Of a stretch of 64,000 nucleotides of DNA, positions 63,582 to 64,000 are shown piece after piece. A program made the position numbers and the translations under genes. The DNA lies in contig WBVU01000003.1 in NCBI GenBank assembly GCA_009192285.1, positions 3,131,973 to 3,195,972 on the forward strand, in the 5' to 3' direction. The notes under the pieces were generated by a model that saw only the letters and a list, made by a program, of their open reading frames with translations, made no database searches and was not told where the DNA came from. The DNA is from Morchella semilibera. Lineage: Eukaryota > Ascomycota > Pezizomycetes > Pezizales > Morchellaceae. The number at the start of each line of letters is the position of its first letter. Positions within the stretch are counted from its first letter, which is position 1.

Positions 63582-64000
63582 ATGCCTGCCCCAGTTTCAA
63601 TCGACCAACTTCCCGTCGACATTCTCGTTTCCATCCTAAAATCTCTCGACTCTTTCTCCACCCTTCGCTCGACCCTTCTAGCTTCCAAAGCATTCAACAA
63701 CACCTGGAAACATAACGAGCACGGTATCTGCCAGTCAATCACACGCAGGCTGATCCGACCGGAGGCCTGGGATGATGCTCTACGACTGATGCGATACCAC
63801 CTACCATCCTCAGGGAACAGCTTGATAGGCAGAACACAAGCTGCGCAGCTGGTCCTCAACAAACGAAAAATCGATATCTGTCGTGACGCTGTTACCTCCA
63901 GTGCTTTTAGCATTATCCCCGCCTCATTCATGTTCGGTACCCCACTTCTTGTAGACATGGTACCGGGAGGCAGTCGGTTCGAGGTGGCATTTTATCGGTG
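63582..64000 (+). CDS. F-box-like protein, 5' part only
   Basis: An open frame begins at the ATG at 63582 and runs without a stop to the window edge. The N-terminus (APVSIDQLPVDILVSILKSL, then DSFSTLRSTLLASKAFNNTW) fits the first helices of a fungal F-box, Leu-Pro-x-x-Ile-Leu followed by a Leu/Ala/Ser-rich second helix. Proteins of this kind usually hold targets for an SCF ubiquitin ligase. The rest of the gene is outside the window, so length, introns and partner domain are unknown. The first Met follows a C-rich leader and lacks upstream in-frame coding signal. Confidence 0.7.
   Translation, partial: MPAPVSIDQLPVDILVSILKSLDSFSTLRSTLLASKAFNNTWKHNEHGICQSITRRLIRPEAWDDALRLMRYHLPSSGNSLIGRTQAAQLVLNKRKIDICRDAVTSSAFSIIPASFMFGTPLLVDMVPGGSRFEVAFYR

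Overview
The window is nuclear DNA of a filamentous ascomycete (Pezizomycotina; a Pezizomycetes-like genome is my guess, not shown). Evidence: most genes are cut by many short introns (49-177 bp, one of 394 bp) with GT..AG ends and CTRAY branch sites; there is a complete fungal translation elongation factor 3; and there are families typical of moulds, namely a surface-growth GT2 glycosyltransferase, a membrane-anchored GH3 beta-glucosidase, an Flc/Pkd2/Spray TRP-like protein and an Fmp42-like MFS carrier. Exons were joined by hand. Each join was checked for splice signals, codon phase and total length divisible by three.

Layout. 706-3796 (+) GT2 glycosyltransferase. 5793-7750 (-) coiled-coil plus RRM-like protein. 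8118-11205 (-) GH3 beta-glucosidase. 13603-16047 (+) zinc-finger protein. 17930-19925 (-) Baeyer-Villiger-type flavin monooxygenase. 24820-25818 (+) ADP-ribosylglycohydrolase-like protein lacking the metal-site acids. 26599-30050 (-) eEF3. 31899-33443 (-) FYVE-RING ubiquitin ligase (Pib1-like). 36236-36582 (+) doubtful Thr/Ser/Pro-rich protein. 39568-43869 (-) TRP-like/Flc membrane protein. 47518-50315 (-) unknown membrane protein with 11 exons. 54083-55990 (+) Fmp42-like MFS transporter. 57412-59925 (+) beta-propeller-like protein of unknown role. 63582-64000 (+) start of an F-box-like gene cut by the window edge. These genes do not form an obvious pathway or cluster; they look like ordinary housekeeping and cell-surface genes separated by long gene-poor spacers.

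The spacers (2-5 kb each) hold most of the unusual signal. The palindromic octamer TACATGTA occurs about 38 times, against about one expected by chance, and I found no copy inside an exon I trust. Two short hairpins (28- and 32-bp arms, about 26-bp loops) sit in spacers, and one has a damaged partial copy 36 kb away. Long poly-G tracts and microsatellites are frequent. No tRNA, rRNA, CRISPR, intact transposon or virus-like element was recognised.

At least three gene models need a one-base correction at a homopolymer to stay open, with two weaker cases. This points to consensus errors or to real frameshifts and should be checked first.
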